Assembly (NCBI GenBank): GCA_025757645.1
Contig: CP107216.1
Location: 1,549,501 to 1,613,500 of the forward strand
Length of the DNA: 64,000 nucleotides
Source: Clostridiales bacterium
Lineage (GTDB): Bacteria; Bacillota; Clostridia; Oscillospirales; Oscillospiraceae
Direction: 5' to 3'
Part shown: positions 31,052 through 39,809 of the stretch, in pieces
Numbering within the stretch: the first letter of the stretch is position 1
How the letters are laid out: each line of letters starts with the position of its first letter
Notes under the pieces: model-generated
Databases searched by the model: none
What the model was told of the DNA's origin: nothing
The model's input: the letters and a program-made list of their open reading frames with translations, nothing else
Made by a program: the position numbers and the translations under genes

Positions 31052-33413
31052 TAAGAAGCAGATCGAAGCGGCCATTGCCCGCGCTAACCGCACGGACAAA
31101 AAAGGAAAATCTGCGCAGGACAGTATCCCTTATGAACGGATGTGGACGGACGGGATCTGCCGCATATCGGACAGCCACTACACAAAGACCATTCAGTTTC
31201 AGGACATCAACTATCAGCTCTCCCAAAACGAAGATAAGACGGCAATTTTTGAGGGTTGGTGTGATTTCCTCAATTATTTTGACAGCTCGATTCATTTCCA
31301 GCTGTCTTTTTTGAACCTTGCGGCATCGGAGGAGACCTTTGCTAACTCCATTTCCATCCCGCCCCAGAGGGATGCCTTTGACAGTATCCGCGAGGAATAT
31401 ACCACAATGCTGCAAAATCAGCTGGCCAGAGGTAACAACGGCCTCATCAAGACCAAATACCTGACCTTTGGTATCGACGCAGACAGCATCAAAGCCGCCA
31501 AGCCCCGTCTGGAGCGTATTGAGACCGATATACTTAATAACTTCAAGCGTCTTGGTGTAGCTGCCAGAACGCTGGACGGTAAAGAAAGGCTTTCTCAGCT
31601 TCATGCGGTATTCCACATGGATGAACAACTCCCGTTTCAGTTTGAATGGGATTGGTTGGCTCCTTCCGGTCTGTCCACAAAGGATTTTATTGCACCAAGC
31701 TCCTTTGAGTTCCGCACCGGCAAGCAGTTCCGTATGGGCAAGAAATACGGGGCTGTTTCTTTTTTGCAAATTCTCGCACCGGAGCTGAATGACCGTCTGC
31801 TGGCTGATTTTCTGGATATGGAAAGCTCGCTCATTGTGAGTATGCACATTCAGTCGGTGGATCAGGTGAAAGCCATCAAAACGGTAAAGCGGAAGATTAC
31901 CGACCTGGACCGCAGCAAGATTGAGGAACAGAAAAAAGCAGTCCGTGCCGGATACGACATGGACATCATTCCATCTGACCTTGCTACCTACGGCAGTGAA
32001 GCGAAAAAACTCTTGCAGGATTTGCAGAGCCGCAACGAGAGAATGTTCCTTTTGACCTTTCTGGTGCTGAACACAGCGGACAATCCCCGTCAACTTGGCA
32101 ACAACATCTTTCAGGCAGGCTCTATTGCCCAGAAGTATAACTGTCAGCTGACCAGGCTGGACTTCCAGCAGGAAGAAGGGCTGATGAGTTGTCTGCCTCT
32201 GGGTCTCAATCAGATTGAGATTCAGCGAGGACTGACCACCAGTTCCACAGCTATCTTTGTGCCCTTTACTACGCAGGAACTGTTCCAGAACGGGAAAGAA
32301 GCTCTGTACTACGGCATCAATGCTCTGTCCAACAACCTCATCATGGTGGACAGAAAGCTGCTGAAAAACCCCAACGGCCTGATTCTGGGTACGCCGGGTT
32401 CCGGTAAGTCCTTCAGCGCAAAACGAGAAATTGCCAACTGCTTTTTGCTTACCAGTGATGATGTTATTATCTGTGACCCGGAAGCGGAGTACGCACCTCT
32501 TGTTGAGCGTCTGCATGGGCAGGTCATCAAGATCTCACCTACTTCAACCAACTATATCAATCCGATGGATCTGAATCTGGACTATTCGGATGATGAAAGC
32601 CCGCTGTCACTCAAGTCTGACTTTATCCTCAGCTTGTGTGAGCTGATCGTGGGCGGTAAGGAGGGCTTGCAGCCGGTGCAGAAAACCATTATTGACCGTT
32701 GTGTACGGCTGGTTTACAACGAATATCTCAATGACCCAAAGCCGGAGAATATGCCGATTTTGGAGGACCTTTATAACTTGCTGCGGGAGCAGGAAGAAAA
32801 AGAAGCTCAATACATTGCAACGGCATTGGAAATCTATGTAACGGGTTCTTTGAATGTGTTCAATCATCAGAGCAATGTGGACATTGATAACCGGATTGTC
32901 TGCTATGACATCAAGGAACTGGGCAAGCAGCTCAAGAAAATCGGTATGCTGGTGGTACAGGATCAGGTGTGGAACCGCGTTACCATCAACCGTGCCGCTC
33001 ACAAGTCTACCCGCTACTACATCGACGAGATGCACCTGCTTTTGAAGGAGGAGCAGACCGCCGCCTATACGGTGGAAATCTGGAAGCGATTCAGAAAATG
33101 GGGCGGTATTCCGACAGGTATCACCCAGAATGTCAAAGACCTTTTGAGCAGCCGCGAGGTGGAAAATATCTTTGAAAATTCCGACTTCGTGTATATGCTC
33201 AACCAGGCAGGCGGAGACCGTCAGATCCTCGCCAAGCAGCTGGGGATTTCCACACACCAATTATCTTATGTGACCCACTCCGGTGAGGGCGAGGGCCTGC
33301 TGTTTTATGGCTCTACAATCCTGCCTTTCGTGGATCACTTCCCGAAGAATACCGAGCTTTACCGCATTATGACCACCAAACCCCAGGAACTGAAAAAGAA
33401 GGAGGATGAATGA
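30945..33413 (+). CDS. VirB4-like conjugation ATPase, CD1110 family
   Basis: An 822-residue VirB4/TraE ATPase that powers type IV secretion assembly and substrate transfer. The basic N-terminal extension (KTKKKLSRADKKQIEAAIAR) is followed by the VirB4 N-domain. Walker A GTPGSGKS lies near residues 482-489. The VIICDPEAEYAPL segment follows it, and Walker B is in YYIDEMHLLL near 690. The SSREVENIFENSDFVYMLNQ segment near the C-terminus is family-typical. It overlaps prgI at the start and the next gene by one base at the stop. Confidence 0.94.
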   Translation: MTLFTAIKKWLHRMFGKTEEKTVQPVKTKKKLSRADKKQIEAAIARANRTDKKGKSAQDSIPYERMWTDGICRISDSHYTKTIQFQDINYQLSQNEDKTAIFEGWCDFLNYFDSSIHFQLSFLNLAASEETFANSISIPPQRDAFDSIREEYTTMLQNQLARGNNGLIKTKYLTFGIDADSIKAAKPRLERIETDILNNFKRLGVAARTLDGKERLSQLHAVFHMDEQLPFQFEWDWLAPSGLSTKDFIAPSSFEFRTGKQFRMGKKYGAVSFLQILAPELNDRLLADFLDMESSLIVSMHIQSVDQVKAIKTVKRKITDLDRSKIEEQKKAVRAGYDMDIIPSDLATYGSEAKKLLQDLQSRNERMFLLTFLVLNTADNPRQLGNNIFQAGSIAQKYNCQLTRLDFQQEEGLMSCLPLGLNQIEIQRGLTTSSTAIFVPFTTQELFQNGKEALYYGINALSNNLIMVDRKLLKNPNGLILGTPGSGKSFSAKREIANCFLLTSDDVIICDPEAEYAPLVERLHGQVIKISPTSTNYINPMDLNLDYSDDESPLSLKSDFILSLCELIVGGKEGLQPVQKTIIDRCVRLVYNEYLNDPKPENMPILEDLYNLLREQEEKEAQYIATALEIYVTGSLNVFNHQSNVDIDNRIVCYDIKELGKQLKKIGMLVVQDQVWNRVTINRAAHKSTRYYIDEMHLLLKEEQTAAYTVEIWKRFRKWGGIPTGITQNVKDLLSSREVENIFENSDFVYMLNQAGGDRQILAKQLGISTHQLSYVTHSGEGEGLLFYGSTILPFVDHFPKNTELYRIMTTKPQELKKKEDE

Positions 33414-33793
33414 TGATGAACCCCAACATTTTGAATAAAAACCCGCTGATGTTTTTTGACAGGGCGGTAAATGCCCAGCGCAGCCAGTTGCTTACGGTCA
33501 TGGCCGATGCGGTAAGTGAGTGCCGCACGGCGGCAGATCAGGCAGCCGAACTGAATGAGACCGGTCAGGTGGGGCTTCTCCGTCTGGCAGAGGTCTGGAG
33601 CACCATCCGTGCCAAGGAAGGTATGGGCGGCCTGATTCTGGAAGGAACAGAGGCGAAGATCCTTTCCGATGTGGTGGCACAGTTTTATGCCTACCTGTCC
33701 GGCTGTATGTTCAACGATCCTGTGGGAATGGCCATTTATGCAGAGCTGCACTACATGATGTCCTCCCTCATGCTGGGAGAATGGTTTGAATAA
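33413..33793 (+). CDS. conserved ICE protein of unknown function after virB4
   Basis: A 126-residue, mostly helical, soluble-looking protein (DRAVNAQRSQLLTVMADAVS, AEVWSTIRAKEGM). I cannot assign a domain. ATG 33410, 33413 and 33416 are stacked; 33413 is seven bases from AAGGAGG. It is locked between virB4 (overlap at the stop) and the CD1108 gene (8-base overlap), so it is probably part of the transfer apparatus operon. Confidence 0.7.
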   Translation: MMNPNILNKNPLMFFDRAVNAQRSQLLTVMADAVSECRTAADQAAELNETGQVGLLRLAEVWSTIRAKEGMGGLILEGTEAKILSDVVAQFYAYLSGCMFNDPVGMAIYAELHYMMSSLMLGEWFE

Positions 33794-35522
33794 AGAGCCG
33801 CGCCTGCGCTTTACTGATGAGGAACGGTCTGATCCTGCACTGGAAAAGCCGATCCGTAAAGCGGAGAAAGCTGCGGCCAGAGCAGATAAGGCGCAGGCCA
33901 ATATCCCAAAGAAAAAGGTCAGGCAGACGGTCATTGACCCGGATACCGGAAAAAAGACCTCGAAGCTGACCTTTGAGGACAAGAAAAAGCCACCTTCCAA
34001 AGTTTCTCAAGGAGTCAGGGAAGCTCCCGTCCATCTGGTCGCAGGCAAGCTCCACAAAGAGATCCGGGAAACAGAGCAGGACAATGTGGGCGTGGAAAGC
34101 GCCCACAAGTCCGAGGAAGCGGTGGAGACCGGCGCTTATCTGGTGCGGGAGGGCTATCGCAGCCACAAGCTGAAGCCGTACCGCAAAGCAGCCCAGGCAG
34201 AGCGTCAACTGGAAAAGGCAAATGTAAATGTTCTGTACCAGAAATCTTTGCAGGAAAATCCCCAGTTTGCCAGCAACCCTCTTTCCCGCTGGCAGCAAAA
34301 GCAGGCCATCAAAAGGCAGTATGCCGCCGCCAAACACGCCGGTCAGACTGCCGGAAATACCGCCCAGGCTGCATCTAAAACCGGAAAAGCCGCAAGGACG
34401 GTAAAAGAAAAGGTACAGCAGGCAGGGGCATTCGTCATGCGCCACAAGAAGGGTTTCCTGATGGCAGGGGTTTTGTTCCTCATTACCTGTATGCTGATGA
34501 ATACCATGTCCTCCTGCTCCATGATGGCGCAGAGCATCGGTTCCGTTCTCTCCGGCACCACCTATCCGTCGGATGACCCGGAAATGCTGGCGGTGGAGGC
34601 AGATTATGCAGCCAGAGAAGTCCAGTTGCAGGAGGAAATCGACAACATTGAAAACAGCCACCCAGGGTATGACGAGTATCGCTATGACCTTGGTATGATC
34701 GGCCATGACCCTCATGAGCTGGCAGCATTTCTGTCTGCCGTCTTGCAAGGTTACACCCGGCAGAGCGCTCAGACAGAGCTGGCGCGTGTGTTTGCAGCAC
34801 AGTATCAGCTGACGCTTACTGAGGAAGTGGAGATTCGCTACCGCACGGAGACCTCCACCGACCCGGAGACCGGCGAGACCACCTCAGAAGAAGTCCCCTA
34901 TGAGTATTACATTTTGAATGTGAAACTCACCAGCAAGCCCATTTCCGCTGTGGCGTCGGAGTTACTGACCTCGGAGCAGATGGAAATGTATCAGGTTTAC
35001 CGGCAGACCATGGGCAATAAGCCGCTGTTGTTTGGCGGTGGTTCCCCTGACATGAGCAATTCCGAGGACTTGACCGGTGTACAGTTTGTAAATGGAACCC
35101 GTCCCGGAAATCCGCAGTTGGTGGAGCTGGCCAAGCGTCAGGTCGGCAATGTGGGTGGCTATCCTTATTGGAGCTGGTATGGCTTTGACAGCCGCGTGGA
35201 GTGGTGCGCCTGCTTTGTATCCTGGTGTTATAACCAGGCTGGAAAAAGTGAGCCGCGCTTTGCAGGCTGTGAGTGGCAGGGCGTTCCGTGGTTCCAGTCT
35301 CATGGACAATGGGGTGCAAGAGGCTATAACAATCTGGCTCCCGGAGATGCAATTTTCTTTGATTGGGATTTAGATGGGACAGCGGACCATGTGGGTATAG
35401 TGATCGGTACGGATGGCAGCCGTGTTTATACGGTGGAGGGAAATTCCGGCGATGCCTGCAAGATCAAAAGTTATGACCTGAATTATCAAAGTATTAAGGG
35501 CTACGGCCTGATGAACTGGTAA
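33786..35522 (+). CDS. CD1108 family mobile element protein with CHAP cell-wall hydrolase domain
   Basis: A 578-residue protein. A long, basic, Ala/Lys-rich cytoplasmic N-terminus comes first (~1-215), then one membrane segment (FLMAGVLFLITCMLMNTM near 222-240). An extracytoplasmic region with LQEEIDNIENSHPGYDEYRY follows. The C-terminal CHAP-type amidase has its catalytic cysteine in VEWCACFVSWCYNQAG near 473 and histidine in GTADHVGIVIG near 533. It is expected to open peptidoglycan locally for the mating channel, as VirB1-like hydrolases do. The start is TTG 33786, overlapping the previous gene by 8 bases. Codon use is ICE-like throughout. Confidence 0.88.
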   Translation: MNKEPRLRFTDEERSDPALEKPIRKAEKAAARADKAQANIPKKKVRQTVIDPDTGKKTSKLTFEDKKKPPSKVSQGVREAPVHLVAGKLHKEIRETEQDNVGVESAHKSEEAVETGAYLVREGYRSHKLKPYRKAAQAERQLEKANVNVLYQKSLQENPQFASNPLSRWQQKQAIKRQYAAAKHAGQTAGNTAQAASKTGKAARTVKEKVQQAGAFVMRHKKGFLMAGVLFLITCMLMNTMSSCSMMAQSIGSVLSGTTYPSDDPEMLAVEADYAAREVQLQEEIDNIENSHPGYDEYRYDLGMIGHDPHELAAFLSAVLQGYTRQSAQTELARVFAAQYQLTLTEEVEIRYRTETSTDPETGETTSEEVPYEYYILNVKLTSKPISAVASELLTSEQMEMYQVYRQTMGNKPLLFGGGSPDMSNSEDLTGVQFVNGTRPGNPQLVELAKRQVGNVGGYPYWSWYGFDSRVEWCACFVSWCYNQAGKSEPRFAGCEWQGVPWFQSHGQWGARGYNNLAPGDAIFFDWDLDGTADHVGIVIGTDGSRVYTVEGNSGDACKIKSYDLNYQSIKGYGLMNW

Positions 35523-35550
35523 CAGACTTTGTGGAAAGGAGTGAACGGTT

Positions 35551-35808
35551 ATGGCAAAAAACAAAATTGAACGTATCGACCAGGAAATTGAGAAAACCCG
35601 TGAGAAGATTGCGGAATATCAGGAAAAGCTCAAGACCCTGGAAGCACAGAAAACGGAGGCAGAGAATCTGGAAATCGTTCAGATGGTTCGTGCGTTACGC
35701 ATGACTCCAGCACAGCTGAACGCTATGCTTTCCGGTGGAATGAACCACGGCAGAGATACGGCACTGTCGGAATCAAATAATCAGGAGGCTACCGCTTATG
35801 AAGAATAA
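35551..35808 (+). CDS. DUF4315 family protein
   Basis: An 85-residue protein with an N-terminal coiled coil (IDQEIEKTREKIAEYQEKLK) followed by EIVQMVRALRMTPAQLNAML. This matches DUF4315, which is conserved between the CD1108 and DUF4366 genes in these elements. Function is unknown; a small coiled-coil adaptor is likely. GGAAAGGAG precedes ATG 35551, and the stop overlaps the next start by 11 bases. Confidence 0.85.
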   Translation: MAKNKIERIDQEIEKTREKIAEYQEKLKTLEAQKTEAENLEIVQMVRALRMTPAQLNAMLSGGMNHGRDTALSESNNQEATAYEE

Positions 35809-36562
35809 AAGAATTTGCAAAACACTTTCCGCCATTTGCCTGACAATGGTTGTGGCATTTGGCTTTACGATCCCTGCTTTCGCACAGGGGTCAGAACAGG
35901 CTCCGGCGGCACCGGCAGAGGATTCTACCAATGACAGCAATGTGATTGTGGAAGAAACAGAACCGGCACCGGCACTTACACCGGAGGGGAATGCGGCATT
36001 GGTGGATGATTTTGGAGGCAATAAGCAGCTTATTACTGTTACGACCAAAGCTGGAAATTACTTTTACATCCTGATTGACAGGGCGAATGAGGACAAGGAG
36101 ACTGCTGTTCACTTTCTGAATCAGGTGGACGATGCAGACCTTGCGGCGCTGATGGAAGATGGAAAAGCAAAAGAGGAGCCGCCTGCGGTATGCAGCTGCA
36201 CGACAAAATGTGAAGCAGGGGCAGTCAATACGGCTTGTCCGGTCTGTGCAACTGATAAGAGTAAATGTACGGGCAAAGCACCGGAACCTCCGGCAGAAAT
36301 ATCGGAGCCGGAAAAGGAGAAGCCTGCCGGACTGAATCCGGCTGCGCTGGTCCTTTTACTGGCTCTGCTTGGTGGCGGTGGCGTATTTGCCTATTTGAAG
36401 CTCGTTAAGAACAAGCCTAAGACCAAGGGCAATGACAGTCTGGACGATTATGATTATGGCGAGGAAGATTCCGAGGAATGGGAAACCGAAAATGAGGAGT
36501 CGGACGAGCCGGACGCTGACGGGGGCAGCACAGAAGAAGATGACGAGGACAGCGTGAAATGA
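35798..36562 (+). CDS. DUF4366 domain secreted/membrane protein
   Basis: A 254-residue protein with an N-terminal signal peptide (ICLTMVVAFGFTIPAFA), an extracytoplasmic DUF4366 domain (LITVTTKAGNYFYILIDRA, VHFLNQVDDADLAALM), and a Cys-rich stretch (CSCTTKCEAGAVNTACPVC). One membrane segment (AALVLLLALLGGGGVFAYL) and a very acidic cytoplasmic tail follow. It is a conserved component of the ICE transfer region, probably part of the cell-surface side of the channel. It overlaps its neighbours by 11 and 4 bases. Confidence 0.87.
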   Translation: MKNKRICKTLSAICLTMVVAFGFTIPAFAQGSEQAPAAPAEDSTNDSNVIVEETEPAPALTPEGNAALVDDFGGNKQLITVTTKAGNYFYILIDRANEDKETAVHFLNQVDDADLAALMEDGKAKEEPPAVCSCTTKCEAGAVNTACPVCATDKSKCTGKAPEPPAEISEPEKEKPAGLNPAALVLLLALLGGGGVFAYLKLVKNKPKTKGNDSLDDYDYGEEDSEEWETENEESDEPDADGGSTEEDDEDSVK

Positions 36563-36753
36563 CCCGTTTCACAGACAGTCCCTATGAACGCATGATGACA
36601 CGCAGGCCGGAGGGCGGGAGGGAAACTTCCCGTCCTCCTTCTTTACCCCACAACCACCCCTGCTATGGCTGCGGGAGTTATGGAAGCCCCTGCGTAGGCA
36701 TCTGCCATCGTGAGATGGAACGCTGGCTCAAAGAAAGGAAACGAAAAAAATGA
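36559..36753 (+). CDS. small Cys-rich ICE protein
   Basis: A 64-residue protein with CYGCGSYGSPCVGICHRE, that is C-x2-C-x5-C-x3-C-H, and a basic C-terminus (RWLKERKRKK). A metal-binding knuckle is possible. ATG 36559 overlaps the preceding stop, and its own TGA overlaps the next ATG, so it is in a tight translational chain. The family is not recognised. Confidence 0.65.
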   Translation: MTRFTDSPYERMMTRRPEGGRETSRPPSLPHNHPCYGCGSYGSPCVGICHREMERWLKERKRKK

Positions 36754-37433
36754 GTGTTCTGATTATATTTATCAAGCTGATTGCTGTTTTTGACCTGCTG
36801 GTGATCGCCGTGTATTTTGGCGGCGACATTCTTTCTACCATGTTAAACAAACTTCGGAGAAAGCCAAAGCAAGATGACCCCTTTGATTTCTCCTTAGATA
36901 CCGTGACAGTTTCATTGTCCATAGATTCTATCCGTCAGCTTTATTCCGGTGACGCGGCAGAGTTTGTGGAAGAAAAGATCCTGCCAAATGCGGAGAAAAC
37001 AATGGCCGTTTTGACGGAACAAGAACAGACGGCGACTCGTCTGCTCTTATCTGCTCTGATCGGTTTTCTTGCAGCAGAAGCTCCTATGGATGAACAGAGC
37101 TTTCCTTTGATGATGGAACTTCTGAACTGCATGGAAGGGGAAAAAGAAGATGGTTGCCAGGATGCAGTAGATAGTTTACTTGAAGATGCCGCCTGCAATA
37201 CCCGCCGTCACGAAGAATATTACAGCAATTATCAACGCTACCAGCTGATGCAGGTGGATAAAACCCGTGTCATTTTGGCTTGTCGTATCATCATCAATGA
37301 CCTGCTGGGGAAACTGTACCGCTATGACTACCGGTTTGGTTATAACCTGCTACTGGATGAGGAAAACAGCATAGAGAAAAAACTGCACACGCCTGTGCGG
37401 GAAGAATGGGAGGCTGAAGATGATGAGATATAA
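36750..37433 (+). CDS. membrane protein with a stand-alone copy of the coupling-protein all-alpha domain
   Basis: A 227-residue protein with one N-terminal membrane segment (VLIIFIKLIAVFDLLVIAVYF) and a cytoplasmic helical domain. Residues ~93-190 align with the all-alpha domain of the VirD4 protein at 27372: LLLSALIGFLAAEAPMDEQSF here against LLYCALIGYIHYEAPVEEQNF there (one residue trimmed from each). Both go on with E-x-x-N-x-M-E, and later YQRYQLMQVDKTRVIL faces YKKYKLAAGKTAKSIL. It has no Walker motifs. In coupling proteins this domain reads the transfer substrate. The protein may be an adaptor, a decoy or a regulator; this is inference. Confidence 0.7.
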   Translation: MSVLIIFIKLIAVFDLLVIAVYFGGDILSTMLNKLRRKPKQDDPFDFSLDTVTVSLSIDSIRQLYSGDAAEFVEEKILPNAEKTMAVLTEQEQTATRLLLSALIGFLAAEAPMDEQSFPLMMELLNCMEGEKEDGCQDAVDSLLEDAACNTRRHEEYYSNYQRYQLMQVDKTRVILACRIIINDLLGKLYRYDYRFGYNLLLDEENSIEKKLHTPVREEWEAEDDEI

Positions 37434-39528
37434 ACTGGTAATCGCTGAAAAACCATCGGCTGCACAAAGTCTGGCCGCCGTGATCGGCGCGACTGCTCGT
37501 AAGGACGGCTATCTGGAGGGGAACGGCTGGCGTGTCAGCTGGTGCGTGGGCCATCTGGCCGGTCTTGCGGATGCAGACAGCTATGACCCCAAGTACGCCA
37601 AGTGGCGATATGATGACCTGCCTATTCTGCCGGAGCATTGGCAGATGGTGGTGGGAAAGGATAAGAAAAAGCAGTTTGATATTCTCAAAAAGCTGATGAA
37701 CGCCCCGGATGTGATGGAAGTGGTAAATGCCTGTGATGCCGGACGCGAGGGTGAGCTGATCTTCCGCAGCGTCTATGAGCTGGCAGGCTGCCAAAAGCCC
37801 ATGAAACGCCTCTGGATTTCTTCGATGGAGGACTCCGCCATAAGGGAGGGCTTTGCAAACCTGCGCCCCGGTGCGGACTATGACGGACTTAGGGATGCTG
37901 CCCTCTGCCGTGCCAAGGCCGACTGGCTGGTGGGGATCAATGCCACAAGGCTTTTTTCCGTGCTGTATCACCGCACACTCAACATCGGGCGCGTGATGTC
38001 CCCAACGCTGGCACTCATTGTCCAGCGAGAAGCTGAGATCGACACTTTTAAGCCGGTTCCCTTTTATACCGTGGCGCTGGAGCTGCCCGGTCTTACCGTA
38101 TCCGGGGAGCGCATGGCGGATAAAGCTGCTGCCGAACAGCTGAAAGAAGCCTGTCAGGGTGCAAATGTCACAATCAAAAAGGTGGAGCGCAAGGAAAAGT
38201 CCGAAAAGCCACCTGCCCTTTATGACCTGACTACTCTGCAAAGAGATGCCAACCGCCTGCTTGGATTTACGGCCCAGCAGACCCTAGACTATCTGCAAAG
38301 CTTGTATGAAAAGAAGCTCTGCACCTATCCCCGTACTGACAGCCGCTATCTGACCGGTGATATGGCAGACAGCCTGCCGGTGTTGGTGAATCTGGTTGCC
38401 AATGCTATGCCGTTTCGCAAAGGGATCGCCATTACCTGTGATCCGCAGACAGTCATCAACGATAAGAAAGTAACCGACCACCACGCAGTAATCCCTACCA
38501 GAAATCTCAAGGATGCAGACCTTTCTGCCCTTCCTGCGGGAGAAAAAGCGGTGCTGGAGCTGGTGGCCCTGCGTCTGCTGTGTGCCGTGGCCCAGCCCCA
38601 TATCTATTCGGAAACCGTTGTGATTGCAGCGTGTGCCGGTAGGGAGTTTACCGCCAAAGGAAAAACGGTGAAGCACCCCGGATGGAAAGCACTGGAGGAC
38701 GCCTACCGTGCCAAAATGAAGGATGCAGAGCCGAAAAAAGAGGGCGCAGAGAAAGCCCTGCCGGAGCTGACCGAAGGACAGACCCTTTCGGTTGTTGCTG
38801 CAATCGTCAAAGAAGGCAAAAGCAGTCCGCCCCTGCACTTTACGGAGGACACTCTGTTGTCCGCGATGGAGACTGCCGGAAAAGAGGATATGCCGGAGGA
38901 TGCCGAGCGAAAAGGTCTGGGGACACCGGCCACCCGTGCCGGTATTTTGGAAAAGCTGGTATCTGCCGGTTTTCTGGAACGAAAAAAGAGCAGGAAAACG
39001 GTGCAGCTTCTCCCTTCCCACGATGCAGTTTCCCTGATCACCGTTCTGCCGGAACAACTGCAATCGCCGCTTCTGACTGCCGAGTGGGAGTACCGACTGG
39101 GCGAGATCGAGCGCGGGCAGCTTGCCCCGGAGGAGTTTTTGGACGGGATCAGCACCATGCTGAAAGATCTGGTGGGAACTTATCAGGTCATCAAAGGAAC
39201 TGAGTACCTGTTCACTCCGCCCCGTGAGGTGGTGGGCAAATGCCCTCGCTGCGGCGGTGAAGTTGCAGAACTGCAAAAAGGCTTCTTCTGTCAGAATGAT
39301 TCTTGCAAATTTGCAATCTGGAAAAATAACAAATGGTGGGCTGCCAAGAAAAAACAGCCGACCAAGGCTGTGGTGTCTGCACTGCTTAACGATGGCCGTG
39401 TCCGTGTGACGGGGCTATATTCGGAGAAAACCGGCAAGACCTACGATGCCACTGTGGTTTTGGAGGACGATGGACAGTACGCCAACTTCAAGCTGGAATT
39501 TGATCAGCGGAAAGGAGGCAGCCGATGA
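37420..39528 (+). CDS. topB: DNA topoisomerase III
   Basis: A 702-residue type IA topoisomerase. The N-terminal Toprim domain has LVIAEKPSAAQSLA and NACDAGREGELIFR. LRDAALCRAKADWLVGINATR follows. The active-site tyrosine is in CTYPRTDSRYL near residue 303. KVTDHHAVIPT and GLGTPATRAGILEKL lie further on, and a C-terminal zinc ribbon (CPRCGGEVAELQKGFFC) is present. TopB copies on ICEs likely resolve DNA intermediates during transfer or replication. ATG 37420 or 37423 overlaps the preceding gene by 11-14 bases. Confidence 0.94.
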   Translation: MMRYKLVIAEKPSAAQSLAAVIGATARKDGYLEGNGWRVSWCVGHLAGLADADSYDPKYAKWRYDDLPILPEHWQMVVGKDKKKQFDILKKLMNAPDVMEVVNACDAGREGELIFRSVYELAGCQKPMKRLWISSMEDSAIREGFANLRPGADYDGLRDAALCRAKADWLVGINATRLFSVLYHRTLNIGRVMSPTLALIVQREAEIDTFKPVPFYTVALELPGLTVSGERMADKAAAEQLKEACQGANVTIKKVERKEKSEKPPALYDLTTLQRDANRLLGFTAQQTLDYLQSLYEKKLCTYPRTDSRYLTGDMADSLPVLVNLVANAMPFRKGIAITCDPQTVINDKKVTDHHAVIPTRNLKDADLSALPAGEKAVLELVALRLLCAVAQPHIYSETVVIAACAGREFTAKGKTVKHPGWKALEDAYRAKMKDAEPKKEGAEKALPELTEGQTLSVVAAIVKEGKSSPPLHFTEDTLLSAMETAGKEDMPEDAERKGLGTPATRAGILEKLVSAGFLERKKSRKTVQLLPSHDAVSLITVLPEQLQSPLLTAEWEYRLGEIERGQLAPEEFLDGISTMLKDLVGTYQVIKGTEYLFTPPREVVGKCPRCGGEVAELQKGFFCQNDSCKFAIWKNNKWWAAKKKQPTKAVVSALLNDGRVRVTGLYSEKTGKTYDATVVLEDDGQYANFKLEFDQRKGGSR

Positions 39529-39803
39529 AGCTCTCTTTAGTGGAACGGGAAACCATTCTCCTTTATAACCAGGCAGAACCAATGGCTGAGGTCTACACCC
39601 ACGATCCCCGTCTGATGGAGAAGCTGGAACTGCTGGCAAAAAAGCACCCCGACCAGATCACCCGAAAGGACGCCCATAACTTTACCGTCCCAAAGCGGTG
39701 TGTATCAGTCCGGGAGCCATATAGCGTAGAACGCCGCAAAGCCGCCAGTGAGCGTGCGAAAGCTGCCGGATACCAGCCCCCTGTGAGAAAGTCCAGCAGT
39801 TAA
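39525..39803 (+). CDS. conserved ICE protein after topB
   Basis: A 92-residue protein starting MKLSLVERETILLYNQAEP, a signature I recall from many Tn1549-like elements without an assigned function. A central basic region (KPDQ-type KHPDQITRKDAHNF) and a C-terminal KCVSVREP-like stretch (RCVSVREPYSVERRKAASER) are visible. It overlaps the topB stop by four bases. Confidence 0.72.
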   Translation: MKLSLVERETILLYNQAEPMAEVYTHDPRLMEKLELLAKKHPDQITRKDAHNFTVPKRCVSVREPYSVERRKAASERAKAAGYQPPVRKSSS

Positions 39804-39809
39804 AGGCAC

